From Psococerastis gibbosa (lineage: Eukaryota > Arthropoda > Insecta > Psocodea > Psocidae): DNA of 64,000 nucleotides. The notes below the pieces were generated by a model, which was given only the letters and a program-made list of their open reading frames with translations, was not told the origin of the DNA and searched no databases. The stretch is taken from NCBI GenBank assembly GCA_963971405.1, contig OZ020489.1, forward strand, positions 8,060,001 to 8,124,000, read 5' to 3'. This document shows positions 20,901-30,582 of the stretch, one piece after another. Each line of letters starts with the position of its first letter. Position 1 is the stretch's first letter. A program made the position numbers and the translations under genes.

Positions 20901-22097
20901 ATCAGCCTGAATCAGGTTGGTTTATATTTTTTACTTAAGTTAATACTTAATTTAAAAAATATTTGGTTTACTCAATTGCTAAAGTACTATTTCATACACC
21001 ATATTATAAGGTGTTTTTCATTTTTGTTGGTATAATTTTTCCATGAATTCGATAATTCGGTAAATTTCTGTCGGTTATCAATTTCACGGAAAACCCCCTA
21101 GTCCAAAACTAAATAAATCGTCGTAGTGCTATGCATGAAATAGTCCTCTATCAATTGAGTAGACCAAATATATGTAACTTGAAGTATTAACTTAAATAAA
21201 AATATAAACCTACCTATTTTAGGGTGATTCAGGGGAGGCTAGCTTCCTCTTAAAATAAAAATGTTAAATACATTTATAAACTATTTTACTGTATAACTTA
21301 CCCTTAGCGCTTTAGGATCATTGGAATAGTCTACTGGCTGGCATCTAAAGCTATAACTTGTAAACCACCCTGACATGACACACTGAAATATAAAAAAAAT
21401 TTACCCGGGTAAATAACCTGTCCTGGGATAAAAAATAGTGTGAACCCGTTCATGTTTTACGATTTATCAATTAGTATAGGTACCGTAATACTAGTAGATG
21501 ATTCTGAGTAATGGGAAAAAATTATCCTAGGGTTAGTTCAGTTCAGTTGCTCGGTTTTCCCTATCCCAAAGCATTGAATTAATCGATGAGACGATTGAAT
21601 AGTCTCAGAACGTGTAAATCCACTGAAATCTCGAAATCGAAAATATAATACGTATAAATAGGAAAGTAAAAATTACATTAAAATAAACCTTACAAAACTG
21701 AATTACCTCATAAAACAGCCAGCTACTGAAGATGACTTGAAGAAAATTGTATACAATAAGCGTATTCTGCAACTTGAAGGGTTTCCTATTTTCCATAAGT
21801 CTTGGACCAAGGTACTGAAAACAAGGAAAAAATATGTTAATTTTGCTTCCTAAAATATGTCCTTCGTAGTCTAGGCACTAGGTGCAATACTAATGTTTTT
21901 CTTACTCCTAAAGAACTAACTCTCGAGCACATGTTCACTATAGCAGGCTATAATTTAATTTGTAGTAGGCTACCTATAATAATAATAATAATAATATTTT
22001 TTTCCCCCAGCCGGTACCCCCAGCACTGGGAGCATTTAATAGAAAAAATACAATACAACATTAAAGAAAATAATCGTTTTTACCGGAATACTGCATA

Positions 22098-22134
<37 letters not shown>

Positions 22135-22561
22135 TTTTTTTTTTTTTTCCTAACTGGTTACTCCACCAGCTAGGGGATTATATTAATTCAAAATAAAAAT
22201 AGACTAATTACAATTCACGACCACCCCAAAGCTTCCGCTTGTCGGGGGTGGCGTCTTCTTCACTAAATGTTGCAACTTTTTAAGGGTATTGTGGGTTCAA
22301 TAGGTCTTGCCTATTGAGTCTCTAGCAACCATTTTTTTATTACTTGTTTTGCTTTCCCAATTTTTTCTTCATTTTTTATAGCTTGGGGAATTTCGTTGAA
22401 CAATTTTTTTATTAGCACATTATTTTCCCTGTCCCCATATTTATTGTATGTAATTGGTATCTGTAACCTTTGTTGTTGCCTCGTATATCTAGTTTTGTCC
22501 GCTGTTTTATATTTATCGTCGAAATAATTTTGTTTTATAATTTTAAATTTTAAGATTTTAC

Positions 22562-22595
<34 letters not shown>

Positions 22596-24997
22596 TTTTC
22601 CCCCAGCTGGTACCCCCAGCACTGGGAGCATATAATATATATATGATAGGGTAATTTAATGCAATATATATTCATGCACCAGAATATTGCGTGTAAGCCC
22701 CATTAGGGGGTTTACATAATAATAATTTTTTCTTCTTCTTCTTCTTCTTCGGCCTGTACTCCCCTGCGCCGAAGGAATATATTTTTTAATTAATAATAAT
22801 AATAATAAATATGTGTATTAAGAACACGCCATCAGCAGTAGCTTTCGCTACATAGCTGCGAATTTATACTATTGTCTAACAACACACAATTAAACCACAA
22901 TAATTTTCCTACTTGCAAAAAAACTAAAATGTGAATTAAAATAAAACATCATAAGAAATACTGTATGTTCATTATTAGGTACCCTAAAAATAATTTATAT
23001 TAATTTCCAAAAACTTTCGCATTGTTTTCGGATATTATTTAGAGTTCCCTTCGGGATTCTGATGATGGAATTACTACATTATTACAAAAAAAGCCAATAA
23101 TATGGAAAACTATGGCTTACCTTTACAATATAGACAAAACTAACACAGATGAGGAATGTCGGCATGGGTCCGCTCATTAGCGGCCAGTCTTTCACTCGAG
23201 GATCTGAAATAATAATAATTTATAATAAATTCATAACATTAACTCACTAATGTCGCCAGTCAGTTCATCCACCCTATGGAAAGTAAAAAAAATAATACAG
23301 AACTGAAGACCAATAGAGGGTCCTGTTCCTGGAGCACTGCTCCATTTCGGATATTTGGGTCAGCAACATGACCATCATTGCTTCAAAAAATACCCGTTAG
23401 ACTTGGATGGTGGTATTTCTTTATGTACGTACTGTATATACGTATATACGTATGTACGCACGTCGTATATGGTTATCGGTTCGAGTCCCACATTTGCTAA
23501 ATTTTCTGGTCATGCATTGGAGGACGTGTAAAGCAGGCGGTCCCGGGCCTTCCTGGTTGAGTGTAAGAGAGGGTTTATCAACCTTAGCTCCACTAGGTTG
23601 GCTTAGTAATAGAACAAAAAGTCATTTATTTATTTATACCTTATTATCACCACACTTGGAAAAGGTTTCGTGGGAATACTAGCTCACTACAATGCATTGG
23701 AACACGGGGGTGCACTGCCTCACTTCTTCTTTTTCTTCTTCTCTTTCTTTTTCTTCTTTTGTTTCTTCTTCTCTTCTTCTTCTTCTTTTGGCTCTACAGC
23801 CCTTGATGAGCCATGGCCTGCTCGACAACACTCCTCCAGTCGTCTCTGTTTTGTACAACACTCCAACATCTACTGACTCCCAACTCGCGGAGTTCAGTTT
23901 CAAACTGACTTTGTTTCTTTGTTTATTGTTGCAGTAAGGCGGCCCCCCGTGTTCCAATGCGTAGTGGTGCGCTAAGTAATCCTCATAAAAACATTCCTAA
24001 CCGTAGTGTTGAACCAGGTCTAATTAATAAACTATGTCCCAAATATCCCAAATCTGCACCTCCTCGTGGTGAAGATGGAAGCAGGTAATGGCGATTGAAC
24101 AGATAGGGGACTCAGTTTGAGCCAAGATAAGCGAACAACACAGTCTTTTCTATACAGGACACTCGTTTTTGGAAACTGGTCCCGCAGGTGGAGAGTCATG
24201 AAGAGTCAGCGGCATAAGGATGCAGAAGGCAACGGGAAACCACTGCATTACAATACCCAAGTATGATCACCATGACTACCATTGCCATGACGATCGCCGG
24301 TCTTCGATAAAAGAGGCGTTAGAAGAAGGTCAGGTAACAGCAGTTGGTTAAGGCCTCAGGAGGATAATCTAGCATAAATAAATATAAAAACAATAATAAT
24401 AAAAACGCATCGTTAAAACTCTCAAAGCATGTTTCTATAGTATTTCCACATTCCGAAAAATAAAATTTTCTATACCCAAGAATGCGGGGAAAAAGCTATA
24501 AAATTAAGATAGAGCTTAGTCCGTTCAGTAAAACATAAAAATCTGGTTTTTAATAGAACATAGTTTTTTATTATGCTACCCGAAGAGCTTGTTATAGATG
24601 TAGTGAGCAGGTTATGGTCCGATACCTTTTTGACATTTTCGGGGAACAACCGTGATTTGCGATTTGGTTACTCGACGAGATCGTATTAAAACTCGGCATC
24701 TAATTTCTAAGGTAGGCTGAATGAAATACGGGTTAGCCTATGTTATTAACTTATGTTAATTAATGTTAAAATTGCGACAGTTATTTTTTCTACTTTTTTC
24801 TAAGTCGCAACCAAAGTGTCAACAGTAAAATAATAACAGACTAGCGTATGTTAATTGGGTGCCCATTGACCGTGTCCCAAATCATTACTATTTTATTTAT
24901 TTATATTTTAGAAAATTGGCCTACTCGGCTACTCACCACTTTTATTGTCCATGAGATCCCGATACCCATGTATGAAGCTACGGACTAGTTGGGCCAT
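14555..24997 (-). CDS. ELOVL: Very-long-chain fatty-acid elongase (ELOVL1/7-like), 8 coding exons, 380 aa
   Basis: The coding exons, in transcript order, are 24997-24937, 23203-23121, 21814-21707, 21382-21302, 19434-19272, 18621-18485, 16780-16625 and 14908-14555. They sum to 1143 bases and stay in frame to a TGA. The product should be the ER-membrane condensing enzyme (3-ketoacyl-CoA synthase) that adds two carbons from malonyl-CoA to long-chain acyl-CoA. Family marks are visible: KFTEFLDT, the catalytic histidine box HVTHH, NTFVHIIMYTYY, and YLWWKKYLTALQ. Most of the chain is hydrophobic membrane segment. The wording MPMSVWFGVKFTPGGHSTFFG is typical of arthropod AAEL008004-like elongases. 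At 380 residues it is longer than most family members because of a 117-residue Asn-Gly-rich tail, and it ends RRRSQLT without an evident C-terminal dilysine signal. The 5' untranslated exon(s) and promoter lie upstream of 25006 and were not located with confidence. Confidence 0.96.
15174..15284 (-). mobile_element. LINE 3'-end fragment
   Basis: On the minus strand it reads CGTYLELKRTAQDREEW and then a basic RRRWKDLLQT, the same C-terminus as at 53010-53258 and 56019-56160. It lies in the last intron of the elongase. Confidence 0.75.
15509..15917 (+). repeat. Dispersed repeat R7, copy 2
   Basis: Direct repeat of 7549-7945, from GAAGCCCCATTGGGGCAAG to CCACCCAGTGAAAATTTC, inside the last intron of the elongase. 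Confidence 0.8.
15971..16225. mobile_element. hAT MITE with perfect 8-bp target duplication
   Basis: Ends CAGGGGTTCTCAAA and TTTGAGAACCTCTG, the classical hAT terminus. ATCTAACA flanks both sides (15963-15970 and 16226-16233). The interior has GTGGGTCGCGG and no coding sequence. It sits in the elongase intron. Confidence 0.95.
16339..16560 (+). mobile_element. SINE A copy 4 (full length)
   Basis: tRNA-Glu-like head with B box GGTTCGAATCC, the GCTTCGGAGGGCATGTAAAG body and a TTTA-repeat tail ending next to elongase exon 7. Antisense to the gene. Confidence 0.88.
16625..16780 (-). CDS. ELOVL: Elongase exon 7
   Basis: Fifty-two codons, phase 0 at both ends, acceptor GTCACAG and donor GTAAGA. 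It encodes the last two membrane segments (VQFVLVMVHAFQLLF and WWIGMHAFMFYFLFADFY), ending KQAYSKKAM. This is the exon that has a diverged relative at 1210-1341. Confidence 0.96.
17170..17527 (-). mobile_element. 5S-like SINE, main subtype
   Basis: Head GCCAACGGCCTTACCATG read on the minus strand at the 17527 end, body with AAGTGGTTCGGAATCC, 3' end with CAGAAATGCTGA. Same orientation as the elongase, in its intron. Confidence 0.75.
17528..18480. other. Elongase intron, nothing recognised
   Basis: Unique AT-rich intron sequence. Open frames here lack splice signals and similarity to anything recognisable. Confidence 0.5.
18485..18621 (-). CDS. ELOVL: Elongase exon 6
   Basis: Acceptor CTGTTTTCAG and donor GTGAGC. 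It encodes GHSTFFGFLNTFVHIIMYTY and then QKYLWWKKYLTALQM. N..VH..MY.YY is a family signature. This exon shows strong purifying character compared with the surrounding repeats. Confidence 0.97.
18655..18775 (-). mobile_element. LINE 3'-end fragment
   Basis: Shares CTTCCTCTTCCCTCTTAGTG and TTTCTTGTACT with 28197-28310. On the minus strand it resembles the basic last residues of a LINE ORF2 and the GA-rich 3' end. Confidence 0.5.
18955..19015 (+). repeat. Repeat R10 3' end
   Basis: CCCAAAATTCGCTCATATGG then AAAATAAAGACAATTTTC, followed by TTTC repeats. The same terminus occurs at 20490-20530 and 41525-41575. The AATAAA suggests the polyadenylated end of a transcript-derived element. Confidence 0.6.
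19068..19185 (-). mobile_element. LINE 3'-end fragment
   Basis: On the minus strand: ATTCATGGAGGGCGCTGGAG, GACGAAGAAAGCGC and a 3' portion with GTTGCTGCCAACAAATCC. This parallels 37735-37885 and 51140-51300. Confidence 0.6.
19272..19434 (-). CDS. ELOVL: Elongase exon 5, catalytic histidine box
   Basis: Acceptor TTGTATAG and donor GTAATT. It encodes the conserved ARGCWWYFISKFTEFLDT and FFVLRKKNDHVSTLHVTHH segments, with the HxxHH box that forms the active site. It leaves one base to be joined to exon 6, giving Gly at the PGG turn. Confidence 0.97.
19941..20274. mobile_element. hAT-type MITE with 8-bp target duplication
   Basis: Ends CAGTGGCGTAGCCAAG and CTGGCTACGCCACTG. Flanks GTCCTGTT (19933-19940) and GTCCAGTT (20275-20282) agree at 7 of 8. 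C- and A-rich tracts lie inside both ends. In the elongase intron. Confidence 0.88.
20430..20530 (+). repeat. Repeat R10, longer copy
   Basis: GAGCAGTGGGCAGTAGAGAG, then AATTCGCCCATATGG, AAAATAAAGACAATTC and (TTTC)n. Same end as 18955-19015. Confidence 0.6.
20628..20799. mobile_element. P2 foldback MITE
   Basis: Ends CAGCCTGATCGAGGCGATTA and its exact complement at 20780-20799. The interior shares AACAAGATAATTTTATAATG and TTTGTTTGTTTACAGTTATA with the copies at 5112-5280 and 38762-38922. In the elongase intron. Confidence 0.9.
21302..21382 (-). CDS. ELOVL: Elongase exon 4
   Basis: Twenty-seven codons between TATTTCAG and GTAAGT. It encodes the lumenal loop that contains RCQPVDYSNDP, a motif of the ELOVL1/7 group. 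Confidence 0.95.
21425..21595 (-). repeat. R11 repeat (hairpin-ended family), copy 1
   Basis: Contains TGTGAACCCGTTCATG (a decayed terminal hairpin), ATTAGTATAGGTACCGTAAT and TCCCTATCCCAAAGCATTGA. These match, inverted, 42080-42460 and, in the same orientation, 52885-53345. It lies between elongase exons 3 and 4. Confidence 0.6.
21707..21814 (-). CDS. ELOVL: Elongase exon 3
   Basis: Thirty-six codons between TTTTCAG and GTAATT, phase 0 at both ends. It starts YLGPRLMENRKPF, the conserved G.(K/R)LM..RKPF block, and continues into a membrane segment (NTLIVYNFLQVIFS). Confidence 0.95.
21977..22042 (-). mobile_element. LINE 3' terminus with (ATT)n tail
   Basis: On the minus strand, TGCTCCCAGTGCTGGGGGTA followed by CCGGCTGGGGG and an ATT-repeat tail. 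The same end is at 22563-22632. Confidence 0.65.
22096..22562 (-). mobile_element. LINE fragment: ORF2 C-terminus, 3' UTR and (ATT)n tail
   Basis: On the minus strand a frame ending at 22311 reads RLQIPITYNKYGDRENN and LFNEIPQAIKNEEKIGKAKQ, which looks like the C-terminal part after the reverse transcriptase in CR1/Jockey-like LINEs. It is followed by about 170 bases of 3' UTR ending GGTGGAGTAACCAGTTAGG and an A-rich (ATT)n tail at 22097-22133. The fragment is 5'-truncated, as is usual for LINEs. Confidence 0.7.
22563..22632 (-). mobile_element. LINE 3' terminus with (ATT)n tail, second copy
   Basis: Nearly identical to 21977-22042: ATGCTCCCAGTGCTGGGGGT, ACCAGCTGGGGG, then (ATT)n. Confidence 0.65.
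23121..23203 (-). CDS. ELOVL: Elongase exon 2
   Basis: Acceptor TTATTTCAG and donor GTAAGC. It encodes DPRVKDWPLMSGPMPT and the start of the first membrane segment; D.RV.DWPLM is a conserved ELOVL motif. The first codon is completed from exon 1. Confidence 0.95.
23470..23637 (+). mobile_element. SINE A copy 5 (5'-truncated)
   Basis: Retains the B box (GGTTCGAGTCC), the body with GAGGACGTGTAAAGCAGG and the ATTTA tail. Half the tRNA-like head is lost. It lies between elongase coding exons 1 and 2. Confidence 0.85.
23765..23905 (-). mobile_element. LINE 3'-end fragment with GAA-rich tail
   Basis: On the minus strand it keeps part of the reading CGARRRRR and an ACTGGAGGAGTGTTGTCGAG string, with a (GAA)n tail at 23720-23800. 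Related fragments are at 29305-29430 and 33945-34110. Confidence 0.65.
24070..24345 (+). mobile_element. LINE 3'-end fragment
   Basis: GGCAACGGGAAACCACTGCA, GCCATGACGATCGCCGGT and a closing GAAGAAGG. This is the best copy of the 3' terminus also seen at 820-1050 and 7240-7530. Confidence 0.6.
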
Positions 24998-25006
24998 TTT
25001 ATTTAT
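24937..25006 (-). CDS. ELOVL: Elongase exon 1 (coding 24937-24997), start codon
   Basis: An acceptor (GTTTCAG) precedes nine untranslated bases and the ATG at 24997-24995, so at least one upstream non-coding exon is expected. It encodes 20 residues beginning MAQLVRSF and ends after one base of a codon at a GTGAGT donor. The short N-terminus before the DPRV motif is normal for the family. Confidence 0.92.
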
Positions 25007-26096
25007 CTGAAACGAAAGGAAACCATAATTAGTTAAAAGGTTACTTATTTACGGTTAGTGAGGGATGGTTTGGACACACCGTAACTCCATGATCAATGTT
25101 GACTGTCAATTGTAATTGTCAATGGTCAATGTCAATTGTCAATGGTCAATAACAATAGTCATTGTCAATGTTGATTTTCAATGTCAATTATTGTCGATGC
25201 CATAATTGAATATAGTGTCCATGATTCACTTATGGAGGATCGTTGTTCTGATTGTTGAATGGTTGGTTTGGGGGGGGGGACATTCTTTTGAATTTACGTC
25301 AACTTAATTTGATAATCTACACCCAAATATATCTGATAATACGTACGGTAGTAACAGACATTATTTTTAAATATGACTTTTTTATAATCCAAATAATCAA
25401 CAAAGCCAACAAAGTCTATTTCTTCGTAGAATGAATGAAATGAAATAAAATGAAATAAAATGAAATTAAATGATATTAAATGATACGATATCTCCATAAG
25501 ATAATGCTGGGAGTTATTTTGAGAATTAACAACGACAGGCCAAGTACGTTGGGCTAACGCACTACAACAAACTCCCAACATACCTAAAAACAATTTAATT
25601 TAATTTCGAAAATATCTAAAAACAAAGTAAACAGCGGCAAACGATGACTAAACAACTTACTTACTGACTTACTTACGGAATGTTAGATTACAGAGGCGTA
25701 AAGTTTTAGATTGATGGCGCGGGCAAAACTAGGTAGACCTTATGACGTCATCAGGCAGGATTTAACGAAAAATTGAAAATATGAGAGCAAAAAAGTAGGG
25801 TTTTACGCATTTTAATAGTTGTTGTAAAGTATAACTGTAGATTTTACAAAGCTAAAAAAGGAATGCTTATATTGATATTGCTGCAAACGGGACCATGAAG
25901 TATGAACCACGTCTTACAATGCTCGAGGCTGGGGGGGGGGGGCAAAGCCCCCCAAAATTTAAGCTGCACACGGGCCTGCAGCAAATAATTAACCTCCCAC
26001 CCCCCTCACCAGATAGATTTGAAAAAGAATAACCGCATGCTTCTTGGGTAAATAAACATAATAGTCTCCTTAGTAACTTTGTAAAACTTGCTGTCA
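25007..26096. other. Upstream flank of the elongase coding region
   Basis: Contains degenerate tandem GTCAATGGTCAAT-type repeats (25084-25200), an ATGAAATAAA-type simple repeat (25434-25490) and a G/C-tract segment at 25928-25965 resembling a MITE end. No promoter or 5' exon is identified. Confidence 0.5.
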
Positions 26097-26110
26097 CTCA
26101 TTGTTAAAAC

Positions 26111-26300
26111 TAACTTTGTATAGTTTTACGAATAAAATTAAATTAAAAATTCACAACCGGTTTCGGCTCACGCCATCGTCAAGAGTTTATTTTGTTTTAG
26201 CTTGCATACCTTTTGTTTTCAATCGCACTTGACGATGGCGTGAGCCGAAACCGGTTGTGAATTTTTAATTTAATTTTATTCGTAAAACTATACAAAGTTA
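26111..26300. repeat. Inverted repeat containing hammerhead-like cores
   Basis: Arms run from TAACTTTGTATAGTTTTACG to its complement and include CACAACCGGTTTCGGCTCAC, with a spacer near 26187-26225. With small gaps the symmetry extends to about 26100-26311. Each arm encodes TTGACGA-TGGC-GTGA-GCC-GAAA-CCGGTT, close to the CUGANGA...GAAA hammerhead core but with U for the first C. Confidence 0.8.
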
Positions 26301-26686
26301 ATGTTAACAATGAGATCTTGGGTAAAATTAATCCGTTCTAACACATACAACAACCCTCCCCCCCCTAAAAATAATCCTGGGTCCGGCCTTGCAATCAATG
26401 CATTTTGCCAATTTTTTTTTTTTAATATTTCTAGACGCAAGTTGTCCATTTAGGTAATTTTCAATGTGGTTCCGTAGGTCTATAGTTAAGATGGTAGTCA
26501 AATATACTCGGAAGCATGTGGGTTACCACAGGAAGACCTTCTAGTGCGGTCACGAGCTATGGGGCATACATTCATAAAAATGTCCCTTGGAAGGAAATTC
26601 CCTAGGAGCACGGTACCCTGTGGTAAATAGGGAAAAGTCAGGTAGAATAGAAATTGTACATAAAATTCACATTGCCAATTTAAGCA

Positions 26687-26815
26687 ATTAATAAATATTG
26701 ACTTTAGTTCTATTACTAAGTCAACCTAGTGGAGTTAGAATTAGGGCTATAAAGCTCTTTTTTTTAACACTCAACGAGGAATACCTGTTTTACATGCCCT
26801 TCGATACGTCAGTCA
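26687..26815 (-). mobile_element. SINE A copy 6 (partial)
   Basis: AAATATTGACTTTAGTTC tail side, AAGTCAACCTAGTGGAGTTA and TTTTACATGCCCTTCGATAC; the tRNA-like head is lost. Confidence 0.75.
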
Positions 26816-27319
26816 TAGTCCGTACCGTTACTTTACAAGTCCTACATGTATATACTAAACATATAGTATTTATATACAGGATACACAATATATTCCGTGC
26901 GTATTATTTTTTGTTTACTTATTTACATTTTACCGAACTTTCTTTATAATCTCAGTTTTCAGGCTGATGAGTAACTCTGTGTAATAATAATAATAATAAA
27001 ATTACCTACCGTTGTGTAGGTACCGGCATTGTGCTAATATCAGAGGAAGTGTCATTTCAGATTGTGTACAACAGATTTACTGCAATGATTATTTTTATTA
27101 TCAACCCATCAAGACTGATAAGCTGAGATAACGACGAGACAGTTTAAAAAAAATAGCTTGAATTTCATGTCTACATTTATTAAAAAAGTCCTAGACTTTC
27201 ACACACCGTAGCACCTGCACAAAAGGGTAAGGGGAATCTTAGAGAACATTTAAAAACAACATGGGGTAAGAGCTAATTAATTAATTAGTCCAGTTTGGAG
27301 CCTCGCACCTTCACGTCTA

Positions 27320-27468
27320 ACGTTGTGTACTAAAGGGGGTCCCCCCGAAATAAATTTTTGTATGGAACCCTGTTTGAAGAATTTATCCATTAATTCATTA
27401 ATAAAATTACGTTAAAAAAAATTGTAACCCCCCCCCCCCCCCGAAATCAAAACCTGGGTACGACCTTG
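27320..27468. mobile_element. hAT-type MITE, family E, one end lost
   Basis: CCCCCCGAAATAAATTTTTG, GAAGAATTTATCCATTAATT and the right end AAACCTGGGTACGACCTTG match 2070-2242. The left terminus is truncated. Confidence 0.7.
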
Positions 27469-28196
27469 AATTTTAATACTACTTAATATTCTGTAAAATT
27501 TAATATTTACTGCTGTTGAAATTCGGCAAATCCCACTATTTCGGACCTATTCTTTCAAAACGTTCCAGGAAATCTACCTATATAGAAACAGATATCGCCT
27601 CACCCTGCCTGCCCCAGCCTGGAAAGAAGGCTGCCGACGCCCTACTTGGTAGATTGTACTACTTCATTGGAAAATGGATGGGATGATGAACAAAAGGAGA
27701 TGAACAGATGGGAAGATGAACAAATGCAGCAAAATAATTAAACCTTGGGGCTTCGTAAAACCATTAAAATACCCAACAATCTACTTGGTACACAAAATAC
27801 TTGTGAGTGTCTTGTAAACATCCAGCAGAGCTTTGTACATTATGTCCCCGTGTTCCTCCAATGTTTATGACCTTCTACTATCAATAACTGTAGGTCTAAG
27901 TCCAAGATTAGTTGGACAATTTACCTAGGCTACTGAGAAATAGCTTGGCATATGTACCTTATCGTTATTGTGGAAGCTAAGTGCAGATACTGGCCACTCG
28001 TGGATCTTCCAGAAATTTATTTATTTAATTTAAGGTGTAAATTAAGATTCGGTATACCCTAATTGTAGTTGACTATTTCACCCTACATAGTATACTACTA
28101 ATGAGAATTTTTTAGTTAGTTTGGTGCAGTAATTTTTCCTATAAACTGATGTGGGACAGAAATCGACTGAATTGTCAGTTTCTTGGAAAACCCCAA

Positions 28197-28310
28197 AATT
28201 GTCTTCTTCTTCCTCTTCCCTCTTAGTGCCGCGCGTATAAGGGGGTCGCCCCGGTCCCATTTCTTGTACTTGACCCGGTCGGACGCTAACGTCTTCAGCT
28301 TCATTGTTTT
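28197..28310 (-). mobile_element. LINE 3'-end fragment
   Basis: On the minus strand it reads LASDRVKYKKWDRGDPLI and RAALRGKRKKK, a typical LINE ORF2 C-terminus with GA-rich end. Related to 18655-18775. Confidence 0.6.
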
Positions 28311-28499
28311 TCCTCCTGCTTCGGCGAGTTGTTCAATTCTTTCTTCGAGAAAAAATTAAATTACTCGTGATTTCGCGGTATTTTTTTTAATAAACAAACA
28401 AAAACGTAGTTTTCTATCAAAACTTGTTATAACAACTATAATTAGCATTAGCAAAACTCAAATAATCGTTACAAAATTAACTTTCTCTAATTTTTTTCT

Positions 28500-28905
28500 A
28501 ATTCTAGTTATAGTTCTTATAACAAGTTTTGTTTGTTTATCGTCCCTCGAGGGTTGTCCTCGGTCAGCCGATGGGTCTTCTACTTTGTGGTCTTGCTTCC
28601 GCCAACCTCCGGATGGTCCATCTTTGGACATGGACGTAACTGCTTGTTCTCCATTCTTCCCTCTATGCAACCCACTTGCAGGTCTTGCCTGATGCGGTCA
28701 TTTCGGATTCGGTCCCACCTTGTTAAACCAGCAATCCGTATTAGGCACTTCATCTGAGCCGCGTTTATTTTACTCAGGTCGCTTGTTGTAAGCGTCTAAC
28801 TTTCGCTTCCATAGAGGAGAATCGGCTCCAAGATGACTTGTTGGACTCTGGTCTTCCGCTTGACTTCTCTCTGCCGAATCACCCTAAGCAGCCTATATAT
28901 ACAAC
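28500..28905 (-). pseudogene. LINE reverse-transcriptase C-terminal remnant
   Basis: The minus strand reads REVKRKTRVQQVILEPILLY, then GSES, a stop where Trp is expected, TLTTSDLSKINAAQMKCLIR and WDRIRNDRIRQDLQVGCIEG. This is the end of an endonuclease-reverse transcriptase LINE protein; the stop in the ES(W)TL motif shows it is dead. Confidence 0.8.
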
Positions 28906-29304
28906 TAAGAAAATTGAAAATACCTAATTGTATGGATTCCTGGATAGACTAACGCTATTCATAGCGCGTAAAGCCGATCTATTATCATTACTGCTTGGTT
29001 AAATCCATTATAACATAGCCTCAGGCCCTGTGTAAACATACCAGAAATGGACCGCCTCCCGAATCTATCTTTAGTAATGGGTAATGATAGATGAGGTAAT
29101 ACACGGGTATGTGTGTACTACGAAGTAGGCAATTAATTTGCCTTTTGGGCAAACATAAAATTGTCGATTGTACAATATATGCGGCTTGTTATTTTAGTTC
29201 TAACAGAAAGACCTAAATTGCTTTAAATACGAGTAAGCACGATCCTGGTGAACCGATTAAAGGCTGTCAATCAATTATTGATTCCATCACCAAACGGCTA
29301 GCTT
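28906..29304. other. Intergenic, nothing recognised
   Basis: Unique AT-rich sequence. Confidence 0.5.
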
Positions 29305-29430
29305 CTTCTTCTTCTTCTTTTGGCTATACAGGGGCTCTGGCCTGGTCGACAACACTCCTGCAGTCCTCTCGGTTTTGTACAACGCTCCACCATCTACGGA
29401 CTCCCAACTCATTTTTCCAGCGTATTTGAG
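29305..29430 (-). mobile_element. LINE 3'-end fragment
   Basis: On the minus strand it reads VRRWWSVVQNREDCRSVVD and a GAA-rich end. Same family as 23765-23905 and 33945-34110. Confidence 0.7.
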
Positions 29431-29439
29431 GACAGCAAA

Positions 29440-29745
29440 CGGCTATGCCAAGTGGATTCCACAAGAACAGAGCCAGTTCCAAACTGCAGCAAACTTGGTA
29501 GTGTGAACTACGTTGGACATGGTGGGACATGATAACCCGCTGAGACTACCATTCGGTCTAAGTGCTTGTTGAGTCCCGGTCACCTCCGAATTAATCGTAC
29601 GACTTCACTATGTTCCCCAAGTGGTTCGGAATCCAATATAATCAGGAGGTCCAACCTGTCAGTCAACTCCCCTTCTCCCTAAGGTGAAGGAGTCTGCACT
29701 TAGGGTGCCTCAAGTTAATTGACAGACTCACTCCTAGAACATGCC
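29440..29745 (+). mobile_element. 5S-like SINE, head degraded
   Basis: AACTTGGTAGTGTGAACTAC, GGTGGGACATGATAACCCGC, AAGTGGTTCGGAATCCAATA and AGGGTGCCTCAAGTTAA match the main subtype at 45528-45830. The first 26 bases are no longer recognisable. Confidence 0.7.
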
Positions 29746-29990
29746 ACTATGAGCTGCAGCTTTAGCTTATGGGGGTTTTTCGCGCCCGAACGTCGTAGCC
29801 CACTCTTAAAGTTACGCAATAGCTTGGCATTCTTTCAGGCATCATTTTCAGCAGGCCTTCCTAATTATAATCCGGATCAGTCATTCTAAAGCTATTTAAT
29901 GGTCCAATGGACCTGCGGTTCCAGTGACCGCATCATTCCGGGCTTTCCACCTTTCATGATAGCGGAGAGCTTGTTTCTTTGTCAGCCAGA
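29746..29990. other. Intergenic, nothing recognised
   Basis: Unique, somewhat less AT-rich than its surroundings. No feature can be defended. Confidence 0.4.
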
Positions 29991-29995
29991 TCTAA

Positions 29996-30062
29996 TAGCC
30001 AAGTGGTTAGAGAACTGGATTATAAAGCAAAGGTCATGAGTTCAAAGCGTTCAAAAGTGACA
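29996..30062 (+). repeat. tRNA-like relic
   Basis: TAGCCAAGTGGTTAGAG resembles an A box, GGATTATAAAG an anticodon arm, and GAGTTCAAAGC a damaged B box. No matching acceptor stem is seen, so it is more likely a tRNA pseudogene or SINE head than an active tRNA. Confidence 0.4.
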
Positions 30063-30582
30063 AATTTTTTCCGCCTACTTTTTTTATTTTTTTTACTTTT
30101 TTTGTGCCTACTTATTTTAATCATTTTATTGTTTACTTTGTGGTGAATGATATCCTGTACAGTAAACTGTACTTAACGATGTCCAGTACTTGTATGTATA
30201 TTTTTTTATTTTTTTACGATGGCGCACACATTAAAAAATTTCGGGGGGAGGGAGTCAAGGCCAGATCACCTCTAGCTATCAACTTCTTACCGATAGAGGC
30301 CGTTGACGACGTTGAATTCTTCCAACCAAACCACCAACGGCTCACTGCTGACCTGAACATCTATTAAAACTGGCAAATTATGCATTACAAAAACTCATAT
30401 TAGATATTTCGTCTCACATTTTCCCATTTTGCCCCCACCTCCTCAATATTTACACCACTGATGGAGTTCCAGAGAGAGTGGAATTGGTCCCCCTGTAGTG
30501 GGACCAAGCCATTCTCATACACCTAGTCCAGTTACTGGACAGGGATGTTCTAACACCAGTGTTCCAGGTTCTGGATAAAAAA

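Noticed and set aside
22140..22310. Possible host 3' UTR in the elongase intron
   Set aside because: It follows a LINE ORF2-like C-terminus and ends in an (ATT)n tail, so it belongs to the LINE.
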